DNA of 64,000 nucleotides, taken from assembly GCF_003966955.1 (NCBI RefSeq), contig NZ_AP019367.1, positions 1,674,001-1,738,000 on the forward strand. The letters run 5' to 3'. The position numbers were made by a program, and so were the translations under genes. Position 1 is the stretch's first letter, and each line of letters opens with the position of its first letter. This stretch comes from Parolsenella catena (GTDB lineage: Bacteria; Actinomycetota; Coriobacteriia; Coriobacteriales; Atopobiaceae). The notes under the pieces were generated by a model, which worked only from the letters and a program-made list of their open reading frames with translations, had not been told where the DNA came from and ran no database searches. Shown piece by piece: positions 1 to 7,812 of this stretch.

Positions 1-1898
1 GGCAGGCAGCTGCGCTTGAACTGCTGCGAGAAGAAGCGCCAGTAGAACTTGCGCAGCCACTTCATGATCGTCTCGGCATCGTAGGTGCCCACCGCGGCGT
101 CGTCGGCGTCGGCGCCGCTCGCGTAGCGGCCGCCGAACGCCGCGAGCGCCAGGTGATAGACCTTCGCCGGGCCAAAGCCGCAGCGCAGAACGTTGTAGAG
201 GAAGAAGTCGTGCAGCTCGTAGGGCCCCACGAGGTCCTCGGTCTTCTGGGAGATCTCGCCGTCCCCCGTGGCCGGCAGCAGCTCGGGGCTCACGGGCGTA
301 TCGAGCACATCGAGCAGCACGCCCGCGAGCGCAGCGTTGCCGTGGGTGCGCGCGTCGTCTGCCACGTAGCGCACGAGGTGGCGCACGAGCGTCTTGGGCA
401 CGCCGGCGTTGACGCCATACATGCTCATGTGATCGGCGTTGTAGGTGGCCCAGCCAAGCGCGAGCTCGGAGAGGTCGCCCGTGCCAACCACGAGGCCACC
501 CTCGCGGTTAGCCACATCCATGAGGATCTGCGTGCGCTCGCGGGCCTGCGCGTTCTCGTAGGTCACGGAGTGGTCCGCCTCGTCATGGCCGATGTCGGCG
601 AAGTGCTGGCGCACGGCCGCGGCAATGCCAATCTCGCGCAGCTCGCAGCCGAGCGCCTCGCTCATGGCGCGGGCGTTGTCATGCGTGCGGTCCGTGGTGC
701 CAAAGCCCGGCATCGTGATGGCGAGGATGCCCGAGCGTTCCATGCCAAGAAGGTCAAAGGCGCGGGCGCACACGAGCAGCGCAAGCGTGGAGTCCAAGCC
801 GCCGGAGACGCCGATGACGGCGCGGCGCGAGCGCGTGTGCGCCAGGCGCTTGGCCAGGCCGTGCGCCTGAATGGCAAAGATGGACTCACAGCGTTCCGCC
901 CTGCGCGCCGGATCTGCCGGCACGAACGGGTGCGGGTCCACGAAGCGACCTGCCAGGGGCGTCTGCCGCACGCAGAGGGAGAACGGCGAGACCACGAAGC
1001 CGGCCGCCGCCGGGTCGACGTCGAACGTGGACATGCGCAGGCGATCGTGGGCGAGAAGCCCCAGGTCGATGACGGTGGTGACGCCCGTGGAGGCCGGCTT
1101 GTCACCCGCTTGCACGAGCGGCTCGTCCGCAAGTGGCGCGGCTTCCCCGAGCACGCGGCCATTCTCGGCCACGAGGCAGTGGCCACCGTAGACCACGTCC
1201 TGGGTGGACTCGCCCCAGCCGGCGCTCGCGTAGGCATAGGCGCACACGAGGCGGGCGCTCGTGGAGCTCACGAGGCCGCGACGGTAGTCCGCCTTGCCCA
1301 CGAGCTCGTTTGAGGCCGAGAGGTTCACGACGAGCGTGGCACCGGCAAGGGCGGCAGCGGTGCTTGGCGGATTGGGGACCCAGAGGTCCTCGCAGATCTC
1401 TGCCGCCACGATAAGCCCGGGGACGGTATCGCACTCAAAGAGTTGGGACGAGCCGAACGGCACCTCGCCGTAGCCCGCGAACGACACGAGCGTCACGTCC
1501 TCGGGGCCGGCCGAGAAGCGCCTGCCCTCGTAGAACTCGCCATAGGTGGGGATGTTGCACTTGGGCACGAGGCCCAGCAGCTCACCGGCGCACAGCACCG
1601 CGGCGCAGTTGTAGAGCTTGGAGGCCACGCGCACGGGCACGCCCACGAACACGAGCGCGTCCACGTCTGCCGTGAGCTCGGCAAAGCGCGCAAGGCCCTC
1701 CTCGGCCGCGCGGAGCAGCGCATCCTGCCAGAAGAGGTCCTCGCAGGTATAGGAGGTGATGGCCAGCTCGGGCAGCACGATGACCTGGGCACCCGTGACA
1801 GACCGAACTGCCTCGGCACACGCCGCCACGTTGTACTCCACGTCAGCCACGCGAACCGCCGGCGTCAGCGCCGCAACCCTGATGAATCCATCCCTCAT
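1..1898 (-). CDS. nadE: Glutamine-dependent NAD+ synthetase, 3' end off window
   Basis: Makes NAD+ from nicotinic acid adenine dinucleotide, ATP and glutamine-derived ammonia in the cytoplasm. The N-terminal nitrilase-type glutaminase domain shows the full triad: Glu44 in VLPELA, Lys113 in LVPKCNIP and Cys169 in AAEICEDLW. The C-terminal synthetase domain carries the ATP-pyrophosphatase motif SGGLDST near residue 365. The ATG was chosen because GAGGAGG lies four bases upstream. About 632 codons are inside the window and the frame is still open at base 1, so the final residues are missing; the family is usually 640-680 residues. The neighbouring broken transposase element is just upstream, so nadE probably has its own promoter or reads out of that element. 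Confidence 0.95.
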   Translation of the reverse strand, partial: MRDGFIRVAALTPAVRVADVEYNVAACAEAVRSVTGAQVIVLPELAITSYTCEDLFWQDALLRAAEEGLARFAELTADVDALVFVGVPVRVASKLYNCAAVLCAGELLGLVPKCNIPTYGEFYEGRRFSAGPEDVTLVSFAGYGEVPFGSSQLFECDTVPGLIVAAEICEDLWVPNPPSTAAALAGATLVVNLSASNELVGKADYRRGLVSSTSARLVCAYAYASAGWGESTQDVVYGGHCLVAENGRVLGEAAPLADEPLVQAGDKPASTGVTTVIDLGLLAHDRLRMSTFDVDPAAAGFVVSPFSLCVRQTPLAGRFVDPHPFVPADPARRAERCESIFAIQAHGLAKRLAHTRSRRAVIGVSGGLDSTLALLVCARAFDLLGMERSGILAITMPGFGTTDRTHDNARAMSEALGCELREIGIAAAVRQHFADIGHDEADHSVTYENAQARERTQILMDVANREGGLVVGTGDLSELALGWATYNADHMSMYGVNAGVPKTLVRHLVRYVADDARTHGNAALAGVLLDVLDTPVSPELLPATGDGEISQKTEDLVGPYELHDFFLYNVLRCGFGPAKVYHLALAAFGGRYASGADADDAAVGTYDAETIMKWLRKFYWRFFSQQFKRSCL

Positions 1899-1933
1899 GT
1901 GTCCTCCTCGCCCGCGACAAGGCCGGCAACCGC

Positions 1934-1960
1934 GAGACAAAGGGACAGTCCCCTTGTCTC
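1934..1960. repeat. Palindromic repeat, left copy
   Basis: 27-bp near-perfect palindrome, arms GAGACAAAGGGAC and GTCCCCTTGTCTC with one mismatch and a single central base. It lies between the nadE start and the 3' end of the broken transposase gene. It could also act as a transcription terminator, since it folds into a strong hairpin. Confidence 0.8.
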
Positions 1961-1976
1961 ATTATCCTTGTCCAGC

Positions 1977-2507
1977 TCAAGCTCGAGCAATGATGTTCCT
2001 ACCGATGCCGGTCAGGCGCTCGATCTGCCGAATCGTCAGGCCGGCGTTCTTGAGTTTCAAGATTAGCTCATTGCGTCTCGCACGGCTCAGAGCCTTGAGC
2101 TCGGAGGGGAGAAGCCCGTCAAGCTCGCGCACGGCCGTTTCGTGCGCCTCGGAATCAGAAAGGCGGGAGAACACCCCTCCAACACGACGATCGACAGCGG
2201 CCTTGCTGAAACGCTTGAACCCAGAGACGCCCCCGACCATGCTCAGCACCAGGTTCGTGTCGACACGAACCGATCCTGCGACATACTCGTGATAGCTACT
2301 CCACCAGTACTCTTCCGCCTTGCAGATCCCCGCCTTCGCCGGGTTCTCGTGTATGTAGCGGACGAGCTGGAGAAGGTATTCGTCGCTCTCCACGGGGCAG
2401 CTCTTGAATCGCTGCTGGAAGACGTGCCCGACATGTCCCGTTCGCTTGTTATAGCTCTGGGCATAGCCTGACAGCAGCGTAATCGGAAGAGAAAGAAAAT
2501 GAGACAA
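1977..2507 (-). pseudogene. REP-associated tyrosine transposase (Y1/IS200-like), N-terminus lost
   Basis: The readable protein (176 residues from a TTG that lies inside the flanking palindrome) aligns by motif only with the second half of RAYT-type Y1 transposases: GHVGHVFQQRFKSCPVES, then YLLQLVRYIHENPAKAG, then a WWSSYHEY segment and a C-terminal helix-turn-helix-like tail (LTIRQIERLTGIGRNIIARA). The N-terminal part that holds the HUH histidine pair (usually MPNHVHLL) is absent, so it cannot be catalytically active. The apparent start codon sits in the palindrome, with no ribosome-binding site, and is an artefact of the truncation. Full-length relatives are usually 230-330 residues. Confidence 0.75.
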
Positions 2508-2528
2508 GGGGACTGTCCCCTTGTCTCA
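2500..2528. repeat. Palindromic repeat, right copy
   Basis: 29-bp palindrome that is perfect apart from its central base: arms TGAGACAAGGGGAC and GTCCCCTTGTCTCA. It ends three bases before the stop codon of the tsaB-rimI-tsaD gene, so it may serve as that gene's terminator. Confidence 0.85.
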
Positions 2529-2531
2529 TTG

Positions 2532-4988
2532 CTAGCGCTCCCAGTGGGGTGGGACGGGCGCGGCCGGGGAGGACCAGGTGCCAAGCGCGGCGTTCGGGTC
2601 GGCGTCGAGGGTGAGCGGGGCAAAGTCGCCGGCCAGGTAGCTGCGCAGCGCCGGGATGCCGATCATCGCGGCATTGTCGCCGCAGGCGGCCAGGGGCGGC
2701 ACCGTCACGCGGACGCCCATGCGGCCAAAGCGGCGCCGGTACGCCTCGCGCAGCGCCGGGTTGGCAGAGACGCCCCCGCCGATGCACACGTCGCTCACGC
2801 CCGTCTGCTCCACGGCCGTCACGGCCTTTGCCACCTGCACGTCCACCACGGCGGCCTCGAAGCTCGCCGCGAGGTCGGGCAGGTTGATGGGCCTGCCTGC
2901 GCGGTTCTCGTTGTTGATGTAGGTGATGACGCTCGTCTTGAGACCGCTCAGGCTGAAGCTGTAGTCGCCGCTGTGCATCATCGCGCGCGGGAAGTGGATG
3001 GCCTTGCGGTTGCCCTTCTCTGCAAGCTTGCTGATGACCGGGCCGCCGGGATATCCCAGCCCCAGCGCCTTGGCAACCTTGTCGAACGCCTCGCCCACCG
3101 CGTCATCGATCGTGGCGCCAAGGACCTCGTAGTCTCCCCAGGCGCGCACGTGCACGAGCATCGTGTTGCCGCCGGAGACGAGGCTCGCCACGAACGGCGG
3201 CTTGAGGTCGGGGGTCTCGAAGAGGTTCGCCATGAGGTGGCCCTCGAGGTGGTGCACGGCGATGAGCGGCAGGCCGGTGGCGGCGCACAGGCCCTTGGAG
3301 AAGGCCACGCCCACCACAAGCGCGCCGACGAGCCCCGGACCCGCGGTGACGCCCACGGCGGCAAGATCGTCAGGAGCCAACGTGTCCACGCCAAAGTGGG
3401 CGCCAGCCTGGGCAAGCGTCTCCTCGAGCACACCCACGATCGCCTCGGTGTGCTTGCGCGAGGCAATCTCGGGCACCACGCCGCCAAAGCGCGCGTGGAA
3501 GTCGATCTGGGTGGCCACGACGCTCGCGCAGACCACGCCATGTGAGTCCGTCACGGCCATGGCCGTCTCGTCGCAGCTGCTCTCCACCGAGAGGATCAGC
3601 GGGCCGGCCGCGGCAATGCGCTCGCGGGCCTCGTCGCCGCGCGGTGCGGGCACGATGGGCCAGGGGCGGATGGACGTGCGTGGCGCCGGGTCACGGTCCG
3701 CGTCGGGAGCGAGGTCTGCAAGCGGCAGACCGGCGCGCATGATGCGCGCGTCATGACCCTGGCCGTAATAGTTGGGCCGCACGCCCACCTCGGCAAAGCC
3801 CAGGCGCTCATAGAGATGCTCGGCAGGCTCGTTGCCCACCTCGACCTCGAGAATGGCACACGTGGCGCCAAGCATCTGGGCGTCATAGGCCACGCGCGTG
3901 AGCAGCCTGCCGGCTATACCCTCGTGACGGCGCCCCGCGGCAACGGCCACGTCGGAGACCTGCAGCTCGTCGGCAACCACCGTGCCGCCCGCGAAGCCTA
4001 TGATCGCCCCGCGGTCATGAGCGACCCACCACAGGTGGCCGCGCTGGGCCACGTCGTCATTGAACGCCTGCTCGCTCCAGGGCGCGTGGCTCGCGCCCGA
4101 AAACGCGCTCGCCTCAAGCTCGGCCACGGCGCGGACGTCGTTGACCGTCATGGGACGCAGTTGGCAGTGGATGCCGGCAAGCGCGTCGTCCACGCCGGTG
4201 ACGGCGGCAGACAACGGCTCCTTGAGGCCCAGCCTGGTGCGCTCGTTCTCCTCGGCATCGGAGAGGCGCGTGTAGATGGGCAGCACGAGGGCAGGATCGC
4301 CCGAGTCAACGGGGCTGTCCGAGATGCCCCGGAGCACGCCAGAAGCGGCGGCGGCACGAAGCAGGCCCTCGCCCGAGGGATGCCAGGCATCCTCGTCAGC
4401 GAAGCGCGAGAAGCCAGCGGCCTCAAACTGGGCGCGGTACTTCCTGAGGCCATCGCCCGCAAGCGCAATCTCCCCGGCGTCGTCGCGCGCGGCCCAAGCC
4501 TCGATGGCATCGGGCGCCTTCACGACGGTCTCGACCTCAAACAGGCGCACGGGGCCGTCCTCGCCCACCTCGTAGAGGGCCGGGTAGACCTCGCGGCGCA
4601 TGGCGTCTCCCACAACGCCCACGAGCCCGCGCACGCCGTGGGCCCACACGCCCCAGGCAACGGCGTCGAGCGTGGACACGCCGTAGAGCGCGCGGCCCAA
4701 GCCGCACGCGAGTCCCTTTGCCGTGGCGATGCCGATGCGCACGCCCGTGAACGAGCCGGGGCCGCGCCCCACGAGCACCGCGTCCACGTCCGTCATCGCA
4801 AGGCCGGCGCGGCCCAGGACGTCCAGGCACGTGGTCACGAGCTCCTCGTTGGCATGACGGCGACACAGGTGGTCGCCGCTCGCCAGCAGCTCGACGCCCT
4901 CCTCGCCCAGACGCCCGACGGCGCAGGCAAGCATGTCCGTCGACGTGTCGACGGCAAGGACGATCTTTTCGGCAGTGGCTTCGCTCAT
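2532..4988 (-). CDS. tsaD: TsaB-RimI-TsaD triple fusion, t6A tRNA modification
   Basis: A single 818-residue protein joins three enzymes. Residues 1-250 are TsaB (IVLAVDTSTDMLA, GRGPGSFTGVRIG), the non-catalytic partner. Residues 276-420 are a GNAT acetyltransferase like RimI, which acetylates ribosomal protein S18 (LRPMTVNDVRAV, GNEPAEHLYERLGF). Residues 463-818 are TsaD, which transfers the threonylcarbamoyl group to A37 of ANN-decoding tRNAs (LILSVESSCDET, metal-binding HHLEGH, GLGYPGGP). The frame is open further upstream, but the ATG at 4988 is the first that matches a TsaB N-terminus, with AAAGG nine bases before it. The order B-RimI-D matches the usual separate gene order, so the fusion probably arose by loss of stop codons. 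TsaE and TsaC partners are elsewhere in the window. Confidence 0.95.
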   Translation of the reverse strand: MSEATAEKIVLAVDTSTDMLACAVGRLGEEGVELLASGDHLCRRHANEELVTTCLDVLGRAGLAMTDVDAVLVGRGPGSFTGVRIGIATAKGLACGLGRALYGVSTLDAVAWGVWAHGVRGLVGVVGDAMRREVYPALYEVGEDGPVRLFEVETVVKAPDAIEAWAARDDAGEIALAGDGLRKYRAQFEAAGFSRFADEDAWHPSGEGLLRAAAASGVLRGISDSPVDSGDPALVLPIYTRLSDAEENERTRLGLKEPLSAAVTGVDDALAGIHCQLRPMTVNDVRAVAELEASAFSGASHAPWSEQAFNDDVAQRGHLWWVAHDRGAIIGFAGGTVVADELQVSDVAVAAGRRHEGIAGRLLTRVAYDAQMLGATCAILEVEVGNEPAEHLYERLGFAEVGVRPNYYGQGHDARIMRAGLPLADLAPDADRDPAPRTSIRPWPIVPAPRGDEARERIAAAGPLILSVESSCDETAMAVTDSHGVVCASVVATQIDFHARFGGVVPEIASRKHTEAIVGVLEETLAQAGAHFGVDTLAPDDLAAVGVTAGPGLVGALVVGVAFSKGLCAATGLPLIAVHHLEGHLMANLFETPDLKPPFVASLVSGGNTMLVHVRAWGDYEVLGATIDDAVGEAFDKVAKALGLGYPGGPVISKLAEKGNRKAIHFPRAMMHSGDYSFSLSGLKTSVITYINNENRAGRPINLPDLAASFEAAVVDVQVAKAVTAVEQTGVSDVCIGGGVSANPALREAYRRRFGRMGVRVTVPPLAACGDNAAMIGIPALRSYLAGDFAPLTLDADPNAALGTWSSPAAPVPPHWER

Positions 4989-5100
4989 GGGTTGGGGCCT
5001 TTCATGTGGTGCGAGTAACCCATTTAGTTTAGCCGTCCGCCCCAAGGGGGAACAGGGCCACGCGAGCACCTCATACGCCGCAGGCTCGCGAGCGGGGAGG

Positions 5101-5529
5101 CTACGCCCCGCCCATGGCCGCGTGCTCGGCGGCAACGGCCTCGATGAGCCTGCCGAGTGGCCAGTTGCGATTGGCCGAGGTGAGCAGGGCCTTCGCCCCC
5201 ACGACGCACCCCGCTTCCCGACTCCGCGCGAGAAACTCGTCCACCTGGGCATTCGTGAAGCCGCAGAGCAGCGCGAACTCACAGTCGGGCGCGACGACGC
5301 CACCAGGCGCAGGCGGCGCCACATGCCCATGCCCGCCCGCTACGACGCCGGCGGGAAGCCCCAGCTGCTCGACTCGCGCCGTCCTGGCACGCACGTCCAT
5401 CTCGCGCAGCACGGTCCGCACGGCCGCTCCGCGCTCGGAAGAGGGGTCAAGCCCCCAGAGCACCGCAGCCGCGGACCTTGAGGGCTTGACCTTCTTGCCA
5501 GGCTTCTTCTTGGAAGTCTTTGCGCTCAT
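5101..5529 (-). CDS. DUF3783 family protein
   Basis: 142 residues, function unknown. A lysine-rich start (SAKTSKKKPGKKVK) precedes the domain; the conserved part is the C-terminal ALLCGFTNAQVDEFLARSREAGCVVGAK...LTSANRNWPLGRLIEAVAAEH, which I recognise as DUF3783. The central histidine/proline-glycine stretch (AGGHGHVAPPAPGG) looks like a flexible linker. Its ATG is four bases beyond the rubrerythrin stop codon on the same strand, so the two are almost certainly co-transcribed. That context hints at, but does not prove, a link to oxidative stress. Confidence 0.75.
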   Translation of the reverse strand: MSAKTSKKKPGKKVKPSRSAAAVLWGLDPSSERGAAVRTVLREMDVRARTARVEQLGLPAGVVAGGHGHVAPPAPGGVVAPDCEFALLCGFTNAQVDEFLARSREAGCVVGAKALLTSANRNWPLGRLIEAVAAEHAAMGGA

Positions 5530-5532
5530 GAC

Positions 5533-6117
5533 TTAGAACAGGCGGTCGAGGAAGCCCTTGAGGGCCTTGCCGTGACGGGCCTCGTCGCGAGCCATCTCGT
5601 GGACGGTGTCGTGGATGGCGTCGAGACCGTTCTTCTTGGCGCAGGCGGCAAGCTCGGTCTTGCCCTGCGTGGCGCCAAACTCGCAGTCGACGCGCCAGGC
5701 CAGATTCTCCTTCGTGGAGGCCTTCATGTTGGGCTCAAGCTCGGAACCGAGAAGCTCGGCAAACTTGGAGGCGTGCTCGGCCTCCTCGTAGGCGGCCTTC
5801 TCCCAGTACAGGCCAACCTCGGGATAGCCCTCGCGGTGGGCGATGCGCGCCATGCACAGGTACATGCCGACCTCGGAGCACTCGCCATTGAAGTTGGCCT
5901 TCAGCTGCTCGAGGATGTAGGCCTTGTCCTCGTCGGAGACGTTGGGGTTGTCCTTGACCGTCTTGTCATAGACGCCGTACTCGTGCTCGGCGGCGAGCTC
6001 AAGCTCACCCTCGACCTTCTCGAAAGCGCTGGCCGGAGCGTGGCAGACCGGGCACTCCGCGGGCGGCTCGGCGCCCTCGTAGATGTAACCGCAGACCTTG
6101 CAGACCCACTTATCCAT
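5533..6117 (-). CDS. Rubrerythrin, reverse type (rubredoxin domain first)
   Basis: Cytoplasmic di-iron peroxidase that reduces hydrogen peroxide in anaerobes. The rubredoxin-like domain is at the N-terminus (WVCKVCGYIYEG ... CPVCHAP, two CxxC pairs for one iron), followed by a ferritin-like four-helix domain with the expected Glu/His ligands in ECSEVGMYL, YEEAEHASKF and EMARDEARHGKALKGFL. This order (rubredoxin before erythrin) is that of reverse rubrerythrin, also called NADH peroxidase. AAGGAGG sits five to six bases before the ATG; 194 residues is typical. It lies directly downstream of a Fur/PerR regulator and is a natural target for it. Two hairpins lie in the short gap before the gene. 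Confidence 0.93.
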   Translation of the reverse strand: MDKWVCKVCGYIYEGAEPPAECPVCHAPASAFEKVEGELELAAEHEYGVYDKTVKDNPNVSDEDKAYILEQLKANFNGECSEVGMYLCMARIAHREGYPEVGLYWEKAAYEEAEHASKFAELLGSELEPNMKASTKENLAWRVDCEFGATQGKTELAACAKKNGLDAIHDTVHEMARDEARHGKALKGFLDRLF

Positions 6118-6169
6118 AACGGACCTCCTTGATTTGGAGACGGGCTCCCCGGCCCATCTCGTTCTCCAA

Positions 6170-6189
6170 CCGACGCCACTTGGCGTCGG
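6170..6189 (-). terminator. Hairpin between fur/perR and rubrerythrin
   Basis: Perfect inverted repeat CCGACGCC / GGCGTCGG with a four-base loop, a few bases after the Fur-family stop codon. There is no T-tract, so it may be a weak terminator, an attenuator, or a processing hairpin between the regulator and rubrerythrin. Confidence 0.45.
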
Positions 6190-6193
6190 GTCG

Positions 6194-6589
6194 TTACTGG
6201 GCTTCCCTTGCCCTCTGGCAAGCTGGGCAGATGCCGTCGAACTGCAGCGTGTAGCCGGTGATGAGGTAGTCGCTGACCTCAGAGGCCCGCTTCTCCACGT
6301 CATCGGCCACGGGCATGGGCACGTCGTCCACCTTTCCACACTCCGTGCAATGCACGTGGTAGTGCGCAAACGTCTGGTGGTCGAAGTGGTCCGCACCGTT
6401 GTTGATGCGCACGCGCAGCGCCTCGCCATCGTCCGCCAGCCTTCCCAGCGTGCGGAAGACCGTGGCCTTGCTGATGGTGGGATGCTTCTCGTGAATGGAG
6501 GCATACACCTCGTCGGCGGTCGGGTGGTTGGCCATGGAGCAGAGCTCTTGCTTGATGAGCTCGCGCTGGATGGTCTGCCTGGACGCCAT
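6194..6589 (-). CDS. Fur-family metalloregulator (PerR-like)
   Basis: About 131 residues. N-terminal winged helix (HPTADEVYASIHEKHPTISKATVFRTLGRL) and a C-terminal dimerisation/metal domain with the Fur-family histidine cluster HFDHQTFAHYHVHC and two CxxC structural zinc pairs (CTEC, CPAC). The second of two in-frame ATGs (6589) was chosen because AAGGAG is eight bases upstream, against three for the ATG at 6598. Family members repress iron uptake or peroxide defence. Position immediately upstream of rubrerythrin favours a PerR role, but sequence alone does not separate PerR from Fur or Zur. A box of Fur type overlaps its own promoter, so autoregulation is likely. Confidence 0.88.
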   Translation of the reverse strand: MASRQTIQRELIKQELCSMANHPTADEVYASIHEKHPTISKATVFRTLGRLADDGEALRVRINNGADHFDHQTFAHYHVHCTECGKVDDVPMPVADDVEKRASEVSDYLITGYTLQFDGICPACQRAREAQ

Positions 6590-6631
6590 GTCATTCACTC
6601 CTTCTTGGCACTCCCTTGCTTGCTGATAAGG

Positions 6632-6660
6632 AATATACCCTTATTGAGAATAATTCGCAA
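6632..6660 (-). promoter_or_regulatory. Promoter of the fur/perR gene
   Basis: On the minus strand TTGCGA (6655-6660) and TATATT (6632-6637) are separated by exactly 17 bases, about 45 bases upstream of the start codon, in an AT-rich island of an otherwise GC-rich region. This is a convincing housekeeping-type promoter. Confidence 0.7.
6645..6659. promoter_or_regulatory. Fur/PerR-type box (7-1-7 inverted repeat)
   Basis: TGAGAAT-A-ATTCGCA, a 7-1-7 inverted repeat with six of seven pairs matching, close to the Fur-family consensus TGATAAT-N-ATTATCA. It overlaps the -35 element and spacer of the regulator's promoter, a position fit for repression. Confidence 0.6.
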
Positions 6661-6691
6661 TAGCAAATTTATATTATTTAGTTAGCATTCT

Positions 6692-7177
6692 CTAACTTGC
6701 GAGGCCTGCCAGAATCTGCTCGCCGCGCGCGTCATGCGCAACGAGGCGAACCTCGCGAGGGGGCTCCTCGCCCGCGACAGCCTGCGTCTCCAAGCGCGTC
6801 ACATAGACGTCGAGCCGCTCGTCGCCAATCTCGTCCACGAACTGCTCGCCCCACTCGATGACGCACGGACCGTCGCCGCCGAGCGCGTCCCACAGTCCGG
6901 CATCCCCCAGCTCGTCGGCGCTCTGGAGACGGTAGAGGTCAAAGTGGTAGAGCGGCATCTCGGCGCCCTCGTGCACCGCCTCGAGCGCAAACGTGGGGCT
7001 CGTGACCTCATCGGCAACGCCCATGGACCGGGCGATGCCCTTCGTGAGCTGGGTCTTGCCCGCGCCGAGGTCGCCCGTGAGCACGAGGACGTCGCCAGGC
7101 TCGAGAAGCGTGCCCAGACGCTCGCCCAGCGCCTGGGTCTCGCCGGCCGAGGTCGAGGAGAACGTGAGCTCGCTCAT
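6692..7177 (-). CDS. tsaE: TsaE, ATPase of t6A synthesis
   Basis: 161-residue P-loop ATPase that drives turnover of the TsaB-TsaD complex in t6A37 synthesis. The Walker A is GDLGAGKTQLTKG, followed by DEVTSPTFALEAVHEG and the Walker-B-like YHFDLYRL and IEWGEQ motifs of the family. The ATG overlaps the uracil-DNA glycosylase stop codon (ATGA), so translation is coupled; GGAGG lies seven bases upstream. Together with the TsaB-RimI-TsaD fusion and the PrmC-TsaC fusion it completes the t6A enzyme set within this window. Confidence 0.93.
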   Translation of the reverse strand: MSELTFSSTSAGETQALGERLGTLLEPGDVLVLTGDLGAGKTQLTKGIARSMGVADEVTSPTFALEAVHEGAEMPLYHFDLYRLQSADELGDAGLWDALGGDGPCVIEWGEQFVDEIGDERLDVYVTRLETQAVAGEEPPREVRLVAHDARGEQILAGLAS

Positions 7178-7800
7178 CGTGCGACCTCCCCGCTCGTATC
7201 GGCCGGATGCTCGGCGAGCCAGGCGCCCACCCGGGCGAGGTCCTCCTCGAGCAGAGGCTGCCAGTCTTCGTGATAGAGCGTGGCCGCCGGGTGAAACGTT
7301 GGCGCCACGACGAAGTGGCCCTGCTGGTAGAGCTGGCCACGCAGGCTCATGACGCCCTTGTCGGTCTTGAGCACCCACTGCGAGGCGAAGTTGCCCAGGC
7401 ACACGATGACGTCTGGCCACACGGAGCGGATCTGCTCGCGCAGAAACGGCGAGCATGCCTCGATCTCCTCGGGCTTGGGGTTGCGGTTTCCGGGCGGGCG
7501 GCACTTCACGACGTTGGCGATGTAGACCTCCTCGCGCGTGAGGCCGGCAACGGAGAGCAGGGCGTCGAGCCTGTGGCCCGCGGCACCCACGAACGGCTCG
7601 CCCTTGAGGTCCTCGTTGCGACCCGGGCCCTCGCCCACGAACATGACGCGGGCATGCGGGTTCCCGCAGCCAAAGACGATGTGCGAGCGCGTCTGGCCAA
7701 GCTCGCAGCGCTTGCAGTTGCCCAGGATGTTCTCGATCTCCTCGAGCATGACCTCGCCGGGCTTCTGGTGCTCATGGCCGGGGATTTGCATGACGGACAT
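7174..7800 (-). CDS. Uracil-DNA glycosylase, family 4 (Fe-S)
   Basis: Removes uracil from DNA. 208 residues with the family-4 signatures: cysteines CKRCELG near the N-terminus, GEGPGRNEDLKGEPFVG (water-activating motif), KCRPPGNRNPKPEEI, and HPAATLYH near the C-terminus. The further cysteines expected to complete the 4Fe-4S cluster are present (ACSPFL, VCLGNFASQW). GAGGAGG lies four bases before the ATG. It sits between alr and tsaE and overlaps tsaE by four bases. Confidence 0.93.
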   Translation of the reverse strand: MSVMQIPGHEHQKPGEVMLEEIENILGNCKRCELGQTRSHIVFGCGNPHARVMFVGEGPGRNEDLKGEPFVGAAGHRLDALLSVAGLTREEVYIANVVKCRPPGNRNPKPEEIEACSPFLREQIRSVWPDVIVCLGNFASQWVLKTDKGVMSLRGQLYQQGHFVVAPTFHPAATLYHEDWQPLLEEDLARVGAWLAEHPADTSGEVAR

Positions 7801-7812
7801 GATGCCTCCTCG

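Larger units (their letters stand above)
1934..2528 (-). mobile_element. Palindrome-bounded element with truncated REP-type transposase
   Basis: A 595-bp unit bounded on both sides by near-identical palindromes (1934-1960 and 2500-2528) of the form GAGACAA.GGGAC / GTCCCCTTGTCTC. Between them lies only the C-terminal part of a Y1-family (REP-associated, RAYT-like) transposase. It looks like a non-autonomous derivative in which the palindrome has replaced the 5' half of the transposase gene. A third, solo copy of the palindrome occurs at 60962-60990, which suggests that the palindrome is a dispersed repeat in this genome. Confidence 0.6.

Noticed and set aside
153-1313. Long open frames on the plus strand opposite nadE, and similar antisense frames opposite most genes
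   Set aside because: In GC-rich DNA the strand opposite a real gene is often open. None of these translations shows a recognisable domain, and the minus-strand genes do.
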